A stretch of DNA of 64,000 bases from NCBI GenBank assembly GCA_947259495.1, contig CAMYLV010000003.1:1-64000 (forward strand), given 5' to 3'. The notes beneath the pieces are model-generated. The model did no database searches. It saw only the letters and a program-made list of their open reading frames with translations, and was not told the DNA's origin. Positions 25,697 through 34,500 of the stretch are shown here, in pieces (position 1 is the stretch's first letter; each line of letters opens with the position of its first letter). Source of the stretch: an uncultured Desulfobacterales bacterium (GTDB lineage: Bacteria > Desulfobacterota > Desulfobacteria > Desulfobacterales > JAHEIW01). A program made the position numbers and the translations under genes.

Positions 25697-28600
25697 TCAC
25701 ACGGCTTTGCTTAATGCAAAAATTTGGGCAAAAATTTGGTCGTTATCAAAGCCTTTCAGGTGGATCGCGCCGGATCGGCACGAAGCCACACACAGCCCGC
25801 ACCCCTTGCACAACACCGGATTAATCCGGGCTCGGCCGGCAAAGGGCCCTTCTTCGGTAAAGGAGGGCGCTGAATACGGGCAGACTGAAATACACACCCC
25901 GCACTCACTGCACAGTATCGGATCGGTTTCCGCGATGGTACCGCTGGTAAAAATGGTCTCGCGCGCCAGCAGTGCAACGGCACGAGATGCCGCCGCCTGG
26001 CCCTGGGCGATGGACTCGTCGATGGGTTTGGGATAATGTGCCATGCCGCACAAAAATACGCCGTCGGTGGCAAATTCAACCGGCCCCAGTTTGGCATGGC
26101 GTTCCACAAAGAAACCGTCTTCGTTTAGCGGAACTTTGAAAAAATTGGCTAATTTTCCTACATTGTTGGGCAGAATGGCGGTCGCCAGGCTGATCAGATC
26201 GGTCTCAATCTCCACCGGCCGGCCGATGACGTGGTCGATGACTCTGACAGCCAGTTTGCCACCCTCGCAGACCACTTCTGGTTTGTTTTCCAGGCTGAAG
26301 CGAATAAAAATCACGCCGGCTTCGCGCGCTTTTTTATACAGCACTTCGCGTTCACCGTAAGTTCGCAGGTCGCGGTACAGAACAAATACATTCATTTCAG
26401 GGTTAAGCTGTTTGAGCTCCAGGGCATTGTCGACCGAATGGGTACAACACACGCGCGAGCAGTAAGGCCGTTGCCGTTCCCGGGAGCCGACGCACTGGAT
26501 AAACACGGCCGTGCTTAAATCTTTCAGGGCAGCGTCATTTTCGATGAATTTTCGATCCAGCTCCAGGCTGGTCAGAATGCGCGGGTCTTTGCCGTAATTG
26601 TATTCTTCGGGTTGATAGGCGGATGCTCCGGTGGCCATTACGGCCACTCCATGATCAAGGATCACTTCATTTCCGTTGACGGCCAGGGTGGTCTCGAAAT
26701 TACCGACAAACCCGTCCACCTGTTTGATTTCGGTTTCAAGATGAACGTGAATTTTTTTACTTTTCTGGATGTCATTGATCAGCCCGGCCAGTTTTTCCGG
26801 CACACTGTCACCGGATGCCGTGCGGTAAATCTTGCGAGCCTGGCCTCCCAGCCGGGTGTCTTTTTCAATGATGTGGGTTTCATATCCCTGACGCGCCAGG
26901 TTTCTGGCCGCGGCCATGCCGGAAATGCCGCCGCCGACGATCATGGCGGTTTGATCGATCTCGAGTTCCGCTTCTTTGAGCGGGGCCATCAGAGCCACTT
27001 TGTGAACCGCCATGCGGATAAGATCTTTGGCTTTTTTGGTGGCCAGCTCCGGGTTGTTCTTATGCACCCATGAGTCCTGGTTGCGAATGTTGGCCATCTC
27101 AAACAGATATTTATTTAATCCGGCGTTGATCAGCGTTTCCTGAAACAGCGGCTCATGGGTTTTGGGCGTACATGCCGCCACTACCACGCGGTTTAGGCCT
27201 TTCTCCGCGATAATTTTGGCCATGCTGTCCTGGGTGTCCTGGGAGCACGAATACAGGTTGTCGGTCGCAAATTCCACGTAGGGCAGGGTGCCGGCATATT
27301 CGGCCACGGCGGGTACATCCACCACCCCGGCAATGTTGATGCCGCAATGGCAGACAAATACGCCGATGCGGGGCCGCTCATTGACCACATTGACCTCGGG
27401 CACCACTTCCTTCTTTTGAATCAGCGTGTTGCGGGCCGTGCTTAATATTTCACCGGCGGCACTTGCGGCCGCACTGGAATCCACCACGGATTGGGGAATG
27501 TCTTTAGGCCCCTGAAAGGCGCCGCAGACATAAATACCCTTTCTGGATGTCGCCACCGGTTCAAAGCTGGAGGTTTGGCAGAAATTACCCTCCGTCAGGT
27601 CGATCCTGAGCTTTTTGGCAAGCTTGATGAGTTCCGGTGAGGTCTCCATCCCGATGGACAGCACGATCATGTCAAAGGTCTCGGTGATCATCTCACCGCT
27701 TTCCGTCACGTAACGGATCTCAAGATCATCGGTTCCCAGCACCGGATCGACACTATGCACCCGGCTGCGGATGAAGCGGATGCCGTGTTTTTCCCGGGCA
27801 TTGTCGTAAAAGCGTTCAAAATCTTTTCCCGGGGTGCGGATGTCCATAAAAAAAACCGCGCAGTCCAAGTCATCGCCGACATGCTCTTTGGCGATGACGG
27901 CCTCTTTGATGGCATACATGCAGCATACCGAGGAACAGTATGAATGGTCGCATTTGTTCATGTCCCGGGAGCCCACGCACTGGAACCAGGCAATTTTTTT
28001 GGGCTCATTTTTGTCTTTGGACTGGCGCGTAACATGCCCCATGGTCGGACCGGATGCAGACAGAATACGCTCGAATTCCAGCGAGGTCACCACATTCGGC
28101 AGTTTGGAATACTGGTAATTATCAAATTTTGAAGGATCAAACGGGGTAAAACCCGGTGCCAGCACCAATGAGCCGACCTGTAAAATTTCGGTCTGGGCTT
28201 CCTGGTCAAAATCTACCGCACCGGTGGGACACAGCTTTTTGCAGGCCCCGCATTTGCCTTTTTGGATGAAAATGCAGCTGTCCCCGTCAATGCAATATTT
28301 CAAGGGAACCGCCTGGGGGTATTCAACATAGGCGGATTTACGTTTGACGATCCCTGCGTTGTAGGGATCCACAACCTTTTTAGGGCATTTTTCAGCGCAG
28401 GCGCCACAGGCAATACACAGGGATTCATCGATATAACGCGGTTGTCGAATCAGTTCGACTTGAAAGTTGCCTGCTCTGCCTTTAATGTTTTTAATTTCAC
28501 TGAGGGTTTTGATCTCAATATTTAGATGCCGGCCGACCTCGACCAGTTTCGGTGAAATAATTCACATCGCACAGTCATTGGTGGGAAAGGTTTTGTCTAA

Positions 28601-28741
28601 CTGCGACATCACGCCACCGATGGATGAGCCTTTCTCGACCAGATAAACATAGTAGCCTGAATCCGCCAGGTCCAGCGCCGCTTGCATTCCGGAAATACCG
28701 CCTCCGACGACCATTGCTGACCCGATAACTTCTTTTGGCAT
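25697..28741 (-). CDS. hdrA: Double-length HdrA-like flavoprotein, selenoprotein (in-frame UGA)
   Basis: A 1014-residue protein with two HdrA modules in tandem. Module 1: FAD motif VVGGGISG (11-18), TFPTNDCAM-UGA-IISPKLVEVGRH with the UGA as codon 60 (28562-28564), ferredoxin motifs CIACGACAEKCP near 110 and CGACKKLCPTGA near 165. Module 2: VFVCHCGINIAG near 345, second FAD motif MIVGGGISGMAAARNLARQG near 600, and two C-terminal clusters CSECGVCISVCPYS and CKGCGLCVASCRSG. Relatives have Cys or Sec at codon 60. AGGAG lies 9 bases before the ATG. HdrA normally bifurcates electrons at its FAD. Callers that treat UGA as stop would start it at 28372 and lose 123 residues. Confidence 0.9.
28529..28546 (-). 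promoter_or_regulatory. Candidate SECIS element of the HdrA selenoprotein
   Basis: In minus-strand sense CUGGUC-GAGGUC-GGCCGG forms a 6-bp stem (two G-U pairs) with loop GAGGUC, which contains the AGGUC of the E. coli fdhF SECIS loop. It begins 16 bases after the UGA; loop distance is 21 bases. Confidence 0.65.
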
Positions 28742-29145
28742 TGACTCTTTCTCCTAAGAATTTCGTAAAATTATTTTTTAATGTTACTGTTTTTTAGCAA
28801 GTGCTGAGACGTTTTCTGATTTTGGCAAAAAAAGGCAGAATATAAATTTAACATGGTTTTGTCAACGAATTTTGACAGGCTTCAGGCTTAAAAATGGCAG
28901 GGTGCTTTCAATAGAATTGCTTTAAATATCATAATCTTAGTCAATAAATAAATGGGCTTCAGTTTGCCGCCTGTCAGGCTTCGCCGGGGCGCCGGTCGAC
29001 CGCAACAGCAGGACGTGTGTGGGTGCGAATTATACCTTCGTAATTTAAAATAATTTCAATTCAATGGCCTAGGTTGCAATCGTTTTTTGGATCGGCTATA
29101 AAATCGGATCCTGTCAAAAAATAAAAATTAAGCACCTGTCGACCT
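28742..29145. other. Divergent intergenic region hdrA / miaA
   Basis: About 400 bases, A/T-rich near hdrA and G/C-rich around 28960-29020. It must hold the promoters of both divergent genes, but I see no convincing -35/-10 pair, operator palindrome or repeat here. Confidence 0.4.
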
Positions 29146-30096
29146 ATGAATCCTGCGGCCCCAAAGCCTAAAATAGTCATCATCTGCGGTCCCACCGGGA
29201 TCGGCAAAACGGCAGTCGCCATTGTGCTCGCGCGGCACTTCAAGGGTCAAATCATCGGTGCGGATTCCATGCAGATTTACAAATACATGGATATCGGCAC
29301 CGCCAAGCCCACAGCCGAGGAACAGGCGCGTGTGGTTCACCATATGGTCGACATCGTCGCACCGGATGAACCCTTTGATGCGGCCCGATATGCCAAACGT
29401 GCCCGGCGCGTTATTGTTGAGCTCTGTCAACACCGTATCATGCCCTTTGTGGTCGGGGGAACGGGCCTGTATATCAAAGCGCTGCTGTACGGCCTGTTCA
29501 ATGATGATGTTTCTGATCCGCAAATACGCACAAAACTGGAAGCAGAAGCGGATACCCACGGCATCGATTTTTTACACCAGCGCCTCCGCCGCCTGGATCC
29601 CGAAACGGCAAAGCGTCTGCATCCCAATGATACATATCGTATCCTGCGCGCCCTTGAGGTCGTGGAAGCGTCCGGCAAAGCCATAGCGCTCCACCACCGG
29701 GAGCATGCCTTTGCAGAACAGCCATTTGAGTCTTTAAAAATTGGTCTGGATATGGAGCGTGAGCTTTTGTATGAGCGGATCAACCAAAGGGTTGAGGCCA
29801 TGCTCGCGGCCGGATTTCTCGGCGAGGTTAAAACGTTGCTGGCAAAGGGGTATACAGCAGACCTCAAGGCCATGCAATCTATCGGTTATCGTCATCTGGT
29901 GGGCACCATCCGAGGTCGCTTAACCCTGGCGGAATGCACACGCACCCTCAAGCGCGATCATCGGCGCTATGCCAAGCGTCAGCTGACCTGGTTCAAAGCT
30001 GATCCTGAAATCATTTGGAAAGCGCCGGGGCAGATTGAAGAGATTATTCGTTTAGTGGATAAGTTTATCGCTGCGGACAAGGAGAGTGAAACCTAA
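29146..30096 (+). CDS. miaA: tRNA dimethylallyltransferase MiaA
   Basis: A 316-residue enzyme that adds a dimethylallyl group to A37 of tRNAs reading UNN codons. IICGPTGIGKTAVAI is the P-loop near residues 8-22, GADSMQIYKYMDIGTAKPT the substrate-binding DSxQxY region, VGGTGLYIKALLYG the prenyl-donor region, and MQSIGYRHLVG with KRQLTWFKAD the C-terminal signatures. Length is typical. The ATG has no strong ribosome-binding site. It is monocistronic and convergent with the PilZ gene. Confidence 0.92.
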   Translation: MNPAAPKPKIVIICGPTGIGKTAVAIVLARHFKGQIIGADSMQIYKYMDIGTAKPTAEEQARVVHHMVDIVAPDEPFDAARYAKRARRVIVELCQHRIMPFVVGGTGLYIKALLYGLFNDDVSDPQIRTKLEAEADTHGIDFLHQRLRRLDPETAKRLHPNDTYRILRALEVVEASGKAIALHHREHAFAEQPFESLKIGLDMERELLYERINQRVEAMLAAGFLGEVKTLLAKGYTADLKAMQSIGYRHLVGTIRGRLTLAECTRTLKRDHRRYAKRQLTWFKADPEIIWKAPGQIEEIIRLVDKFIAADKESET

Positions 30097-30105
30097 ATTG
30101 AGCGC

Positions 30106-30441
30106 TCATTTTAGCTGATATTCTTTGCCGTCCTTTAGCAGGCTCATAAATTTCAAGCCGAATCCCCGGCGGTTCAGATGGACAACCTGGCCTTTGAGCA
30201 TAACGCCTTTTTCAATTTTTGTGCGGGAAATGACCAGCGTAATAATTTGTCCTTCTGCAACTCGATTCTGCGTCTCGATAAAAGCACCACCCTTGCTAAT
30301 GTTTTGGGTTAATCCGGCATAATACCGCTTTTGGCAGGCAAAAATGGTGGCCCGGCGAAACGCTTTTCTTGGAAATTTTCTTAAATTGATGAAACTTTTT
30401 ACCCCTCTTTCCTGCAGGTAAACCACGTTTTCGGATGGCAT
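30106..30441 (-). CDS. PilZ domain protein
   Basis: A 111-residue single-domain PilZ protein. RKFPRKAFRRA supplies the RxxxR c-di-GMP-binding motif (R..R near residues 22-29) and QNISKGGAFIET the (D/N)xSxxG motif near 47-55. Such proteins act as c-di-GMP receptors controlling motility, pili or exopolysaccharide. A diguanylate cyclase gene lies 470 bases away, divergent, and minor pilin genes lie at 55-57 kb. The protein ends KDGKEYQLK. Confidence 0.8.
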   Translation of the reverse strand: MPSENVVYLQERGVKSFINLRKFPRKAFRRATIFACQKRYYAGLTQNISKGGAFIETQNRVAEGQIITLVISRTKIEKGVMLKGQVVHLNRRGFGLKFMSLLKDGKEYQLK

Positions 30442-30913
30442 GTTAATTCCTCAAAAAGGGTCTATCACCATTAAGCTGACAACATTCGGTGATTTAAGTT
30501 AGATTGACAATTTTCAAGCGCATATTACTTATACCATATAATACAATATGCAGTCAATATTTGAGTTTAAGCACCATATATAGTGTTAGCATGCTCATTG
30601 CTCGCTTCTTGAACCGATCAGCGCGCGAATCGATCGATTCGAACGTATTTAACGGTGAGACCCGGTGCATGCGGATTTTATACCGCTTGTCATAATAATG
30701 TTCCGAAAAAAGGATGGCGGCATAAGTGTTGTAGCAAAAAAACGTCCCGCAATCGGAACGTTTTTTTGACAACCACATAAGTTAACAACTATATCTTGCA
30801 TTATCCGTTTATTCCAGGCGAATAACCCAGTTCGCCCTCCGAGATTTGCCTCCAAGGAGAAAGCCAGCACTGCGGTATTCTTACGATAAATTCAAAAGAA
30901 TTGGAATGCCTGC
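30442..30913. other. Divergent intergenic region pilZ / diguanylate cyclase
   Basis: A 470-base gap. It carries a full copy of the 105-bp three-arm repeat (30679-30780) and a short palindromic stretch GAATCGATCGATTC at 30627-30640. No promoter could be assigned with confidence. Confidence 0.4.
30679..30780 (+). repeat. 105-bp three-arm repeat, copy A
   Basis: Left arm TATACCGCTTGTCATAATAA then GTTCCGA, middle arm GGCATAAGTGTTGTAG and AAAAAAACGT, right arm TCGGAACGTTTTTTTG then ACAACCACATAA. The right arm is complementary to both the left and the middle arm. Confidence 0.8.
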
Positions 30914-32053
30914 ATGTCACATCAAAATATACCCGACGGTTACTATGGTCGCATTTTAGATGGTAACTATAGTCGGCCGCTCAAGCGTCACATCACACGC
31001 TGCATCCAGCATTTTCAGGGATTTGATCGACTGGAAACTTCGGCAATACCCTACATCGCCGCATGGCATGAAAGACAGCATGTGATCTGGTATGAGTTTG
31101 TCGGAAGACAACTGATACAGCTTCTGGGCTGTGATTATTCTGATGCGTCTGAATTTTTCAGAAACAGTATTGTTGAGCGCCATATCTATTCGAAAATGGA
31201 CACACCCGAGAAACCTCAGGAAGTGATCTTGAAAAACAATGAGCTTATCGAGCGCAAATCCGAGCTCAGAAAAGCGGTCAAAAATAGCGGGGTTTTGGAT
31301 GCGGTTTATAAAATCACAGCTGCTGACGGCAGAACCTATTGGCTGAAGGATCAGGCAAAATTGGAATCCTTTAAATCGGACAAAATTTATATTTCGCTGG
31401 GTAATTTAACGATCGTCACCAAAGAAATGGAAGCCGAGGAACATCTTAAACGGGTTCAATCAGCATTAAGAAAAAGTGAACAAAAGTTCAAAGAACAGGC
31501 GATTCACGATAATCTGACCGGCCTCTTCAACACCCGCTACCTGTATACGGCCCTTCCAGCGTTGATCAAGAAAAGTGCTGCCAGTGGCGGGGTGTTTTCA
31601 CTGGTATTCATGGATATTGATGATTTTAAACAGGTGGTTGATACCCACGGGCACCTCTACGCCAGCAAGGCGCTTCAGGAAATAGCCGCAACCCTGATGG
31701 CAGCCCTGCCGGCACCGGCTTACGGGGTGGCCTATGGCGGAGATGAGTTTGTGCTGGTCTTGCCCGGATTTGGCAAGCAACAGGCCTTGCATATGGCGGA
31801 AACGATCCGGCAGCGAATCAAAGAAACCATCTATCTTCAAAAAGCGGGTTTAAAAGTCCGTATTCATTCCAGTCTGGGCGTCTCCACCTTCCCGCATGAT
31901 GCGGACACGCTCTCCGAGCTCCTGGCGCTGGCTGATCAGGCCATGTTCAGTGTCAAGGAAAGAGGCAAGGATTCGGTCTGCAGTATTTCCTATCAAACGA
32001 CCAAAGACGGCCGCAGGATTGAACGCCTTGTTACATATGATTGTCATGATTGA
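30914..32053 (+). CDS. Diguanylate cyclase (GGDEF)
   Basis: A 379-residue protein. Residues 1-180 are an uncharacterised, PAS-like input region (ending ITAADGRTYWLKDQ, LGNLTIVTKEMEAEEHL), then a short coiled linker leads into a GGDEF domain from about 195: DNLTGLFNTRYL, FMDIDDFKQVVDTHGHLYAS, and the intact active site YGGDEFVLV near 275-282. It should make c-di-GMP; no transmembrane segment or EAL domain is present, so it is cytoplasmic. RxxD product-inhibition motif is not obvious. The PilZ receptor gene is its divergent neighbour, with a 105-bp repeat between them. Confidence 0.87.
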   Translation: MSHQNIPDGYYGRILDGNYSRPLKRHITRCIQHFQGFDRLETSAIPYIAAWHERQHVIWYEFVGRQLIQLLGCDYSDASEFFRNSIVERHIYSKMDTPEKPQEVILKNNELIERKSELRKAVKNSGVLDAVYKITAADGRTYWLKDQAKLESFKSDKIYISLGNLTIVTKEMEAEEHLKRVQSALRKSEQKFKEQAIHDNLTGLFNTRYLYTALPALIKKSAASGGVFSLVFMDIDDFKQVVDTHGHLYASKALQEIAATLMAALPAPAYGVAYGGDEFVLVLPGFGKQQALHMAETIRQRIKETIYLQKAGLKVRIHSSLGVSTFPHDADTLSELLALADQAMFSVKERGKDSVCSISYQTTKDGRRIERLVTYDCHD

Positions 32054-32118
32054 ACGCGCGCCGTCTATAATTGCGTTTATTTTTGATTAAACGTTTTAAA
32101 CTTGGCATTCTTTTTATG

Positions 32119-32312
32119 ACTTGAAGCCATTTCAAAACCTCTTTGGAGCTAATTTTGCGGGCTTTTGTTAAAAAGCGCTTAGCGCAGTGGAACGTAAAAT
32201 CTTGAACTGTTTGAGGGCCTTAGACCGAGTTTTCAAGATTTAGTGCAACAAGCTTAGCGCTTTACAAAAGCCGCAAATCGGCTGAAACGGGGTTTTGAAA
32301 TGGCTTCTTGTC
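32119..32312. repeat. Roughly 190-bp imperfect palindrome
   Basis: The outer arms 32123-32139 and 32291-32307 are a perfect 17-bp inverted repeat (GAAGCCATTTCAAAACC). Inside, GCGGGCTTTTGT pairs with ACAAAAGCCGC, AGCGCT with AGCGCT, and AAATCTTGAA with TTCAAGATTT. The whole gap between the diguanylate cyclase and the TPR gene is one giant hairpin ending at the TPR stop codon. It has the look of a non-autonomous inverted-repeat element. Confidence 0.75.
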
Positions 32313-33059
32313 TTATTTAAGTTTGCCCTGCAATTGTTTCGCCCATTCCTTGAAATACGGATCTTCGGATTTGAGCGCCGTTTCCAAGTAGTTTTTGGCT
32401 TCGGCCTTATTTTTATCTCCGCCCATCTGAATTAAGAGCTCGGCCAGAAAAAGCTGGGCTTCGGTGTTGGTGATAAAATATGGGGTTTCCTGATATTCGC
32501 GGTAATAGGTCGAAGATTTTTTACGGTCGCGCAAAGGCCAGGGCAAAACCGCCCAGAAGCGGCCCAAAGACAGCATCGGTCCGCCCTCTTTGTACATTTT
32601 GTTGATCGCGTATGTTTTTTCGAAGCTTTTCTGGGTTTTATCTTTCAATCCTTCTTTCAGAGCGGTGAATATGCTGACCCCGTCGGAATAAATGCCGACA
32701 TTCAGGCCGTAATAATAGTGCCCGTCAGGGCGCTCCGGATTTAGTTCAATGGCCTGCTGGGCATACTGCATGCCGGCCTTGCCGTACTGCGCGCAAATAG
32801 CCTTCCAGCCCTCCGTACCTTTCTTCTTGGCTTTATCGGCGTACTCGCGGTGTGCACGTGCGCATTTCCAGGCGGCCTCATAATCATCGGGTTGTTGTTC
32901 AACCGCCTTCACGTAAAGGTCAATGGACTTTTTGTAATTATCAAGCCCCCCCTGGTCATAAATTTTGTCGGCTTCCGCCAGATAGTCCACTGCCAACCCT
33001 CCAAATGGAAAGACCAAAAATAGCGCGCTTATGGTTGCTGCTATTATAGTTTGTCTCAT
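32313..33059 (-). CDS. Secreted TPR protein, TatT-like
   Basis: A 248-residue protein with a signal peptide (MRQTIIAATISALFLVFPFG, cleavage near GLAVDY) and helical TPR-type repeats: IDLYVKAVEQQPDDYEAAWK, YAQQAIELNPERPDGHYYYG, and AEAKNYLETALKSEDPYFKEW. The layout resembles the T-component (TatT) associated with some TRAP transporters, and the central KEGLKDKTQKSFEKTY with LGRFWAVLPWPLRDR is typical of that group. No TRAP genes are nearby, so its partner is unknown. AGGAGG lies before the ATG. Confidence 0.72.
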   Translation of the reverse strand: MRQTIIAATISALFLVFPFGGLAVDYLAEADKIYDQGGLDNYKKSIDLYVKAVEQQPDDYEAAWKCARAHREYADKAKKKGTEGWKAICAQYGKAGMQYAQQAIELNPERPDGHYYYGLNVGIYSDGVSIFTALKEGLKDKTQKSFEKTYAINKMYKEGGPMLSLGRFWAVLPWPLRDRKKSSTYYREYQETPYFITNTEAQLFLAELLIQMGGDKNKAEAKNYLETALKSEDPYFKEWAKQLQGKLK

Positions 33060-33096
33060 TCCACTACCTCCTCTAATATTGAAATTCGAAAAACGT

Positions 33097-34347
33097 TTAT
33101 ACTATCTCGATTGCACAGGCCATCGACACGCCCCCACCCCCGCAAAGGGTGGCCAGTCCCAGGTTTTTCTTTTTTTGTTTGAGGGCATATATCAGAGTGA
33201 CCATAATCCGGGCGCCGGTGGCCCCCACCGGGTGCCCCAGGCCGATCCCCGAACCGTTGATGTTGGTGATTTCCCGATTCAAGCCCAGCTCTTTTTCGCA
33301 ACCCAGGTATTGGGCGGCAAAGGCTTCATTGATCTCTATCAGCTCGTAATCCGACACTTTAATACCGCTGCGCTTTAAGAGATCGGCCACCGCGGGTACC
33401 GGTGAGAGCCCCATAATCGACGGATGGCAGCCACCCTTGCCGATGGCCCTTATTTTGGCCAGCGGCTGAGCGCCAAGGTCTTTGGCTTTTTTTGCGGACA
33501 TGATGACCATAGCCGCAGATCCATCGTTGATGCCGCTGGAGTTTCCAACCGTCACCTTGCCGATGTTGGGCACAAATGCCGGTGGCAGCTTTTGAAGATC
33601 CGCCAGAGTCAGGCCCGGCCTGAAATGCTCGTCTTTGTCGAAAATGACGGGCGCTGTTTTTCTTTGCGGGATTTCCAGCGGGATGATTTCATCTTTGAAT
33701 GAACCGTCTTCGGTAGCGCGCTCAACATTGTTGTGGCTGCGCAGCGCAACTTCGTCCATTTCTGCTCTGCTGATGTTGAGATGCTGGGCCACAAATTCTG
33801 CCGTATGTCCCATAATATACGGTTTGCCTTTAAAAAAGGAGAGCGGCGGCTTTCCTGCATCCACCGGGCCTTCTTCCGGATGGGGTATGATGTGGGATCC
33901 GCAGTGCAAACCGCGGATCAAATTGTCGATACACGGCTGGTCCTGCAGGCGGTATCCCCATCTGGCACCCGGTAGCGAATACGGCGCGCCGGACATATGT
34001 TCGACGCCACCGGCCAGAACGATGTCCGCCATGCCGGCCTGGATCATCGCCATTCCCGAAAGAACCGCTTCCATGCCGGAAATGCAGACCCGGTTGATCG
34101 TCACCGCCGGCACGGTATCCGGTATGCCGGCTAAAAGCGCAGCGATACGCGATACGTTTAAGGTGTCCACCGGCTCCATACAACAGCCAAAACGCACATC
34201 ATCGATCAGGGCCGCATCGATGCCGGCTCTGTCCACAGCCGCCTTCATCGTTACACTGGCGATGGTGGCAGCGTGGCTGTCCTTTAAGGCTGCGCCAAAA
34301 GCGCCGATGGCGGTGCGACAGGCAGAAGCAATGACAACATCTTTCAT
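33097..34347 (-). CDS. Thiolase (acetyl-CoA C-acyltransferase)
   Basis: A 416-residue thiolase II family enzyme joining or cleaving acyl-CoA and acetyl-CoA. The nucleophilic Cys lies in INRVCISGMEA near residue 88, GHPVGATGARIM supplies the catalytic His near 370, and ATLCGGGGVSMA the second Cys near 400. The ATG at 34347 is preferred because AAGGAG is 6 bases ahead; one at 34353 touches the site. It follows the acyl-CoA dehydrogenase gene in the same direction after 150 bases with a word palindrome, giving two steps of a beta-oxidation-type route. Confidence 0.9.
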   Translation of the reverse strand: MKDVVIASACRTAIGAFGAALKDSHAATIASVTMKAAVDRAGIDAALIDDVRFGCCMEPVDTLNVSRIAALLAGIPDTVPAVTINRVCISGMEAVLSGMAMIQAGMADIVLAGGVEHMSGAPYSLPGARWGYRLQDQPCIDNLIRGLHCGSHIIPHPEEGPVDAGKPPLSFFKGKPYIMGHTAEFVAQHLNISRAEMDEVALRSHNNVERATEDGSFKDEIIPLEIPQRKTAPVIFDKDEHFRPGLTLADLQKLPPAFVPNIGKVTVGNSSGINDGSAAMVIMSAKKAKDLGAQPLAKIRAIGKGGCHPSIMGLSPVPAVADLLKRSGIKVSDYELIEINEAFAAQYLGCEKELGLNREITNINGSGIGLGHPVGATGARIMVTLIYALKQKKKNLGLATLCGGGGVSMACAIEIV

Positions 34348-34364
34348 GGTCATCTCCTTTTTGC

Positions 34365-34500
34365 GTTGCGAGTTACGCGTTATGTGTATCGTGTATCGGA
34401 AATTTGACTTTTGGTTACAGCGAACTTATTTCCAGATCTTTATAGCTTTTCATTTTATCTCCTCATTTTTTAAGCCGCAACCCGCAACCCGATACCCGTT
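34365..34500. repeat. Iterated-word inverted repeat
   Basis: Left words GCGTTGCGAGTTACGCGTTA and GTGTATCGTGTATCGG; right words CGCAACCCGCAACCCGATAC and CCGTTACC. It spans the gap between the acyl-CoA dehydrogenase and thiolase genes. Confidence 0.55.
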
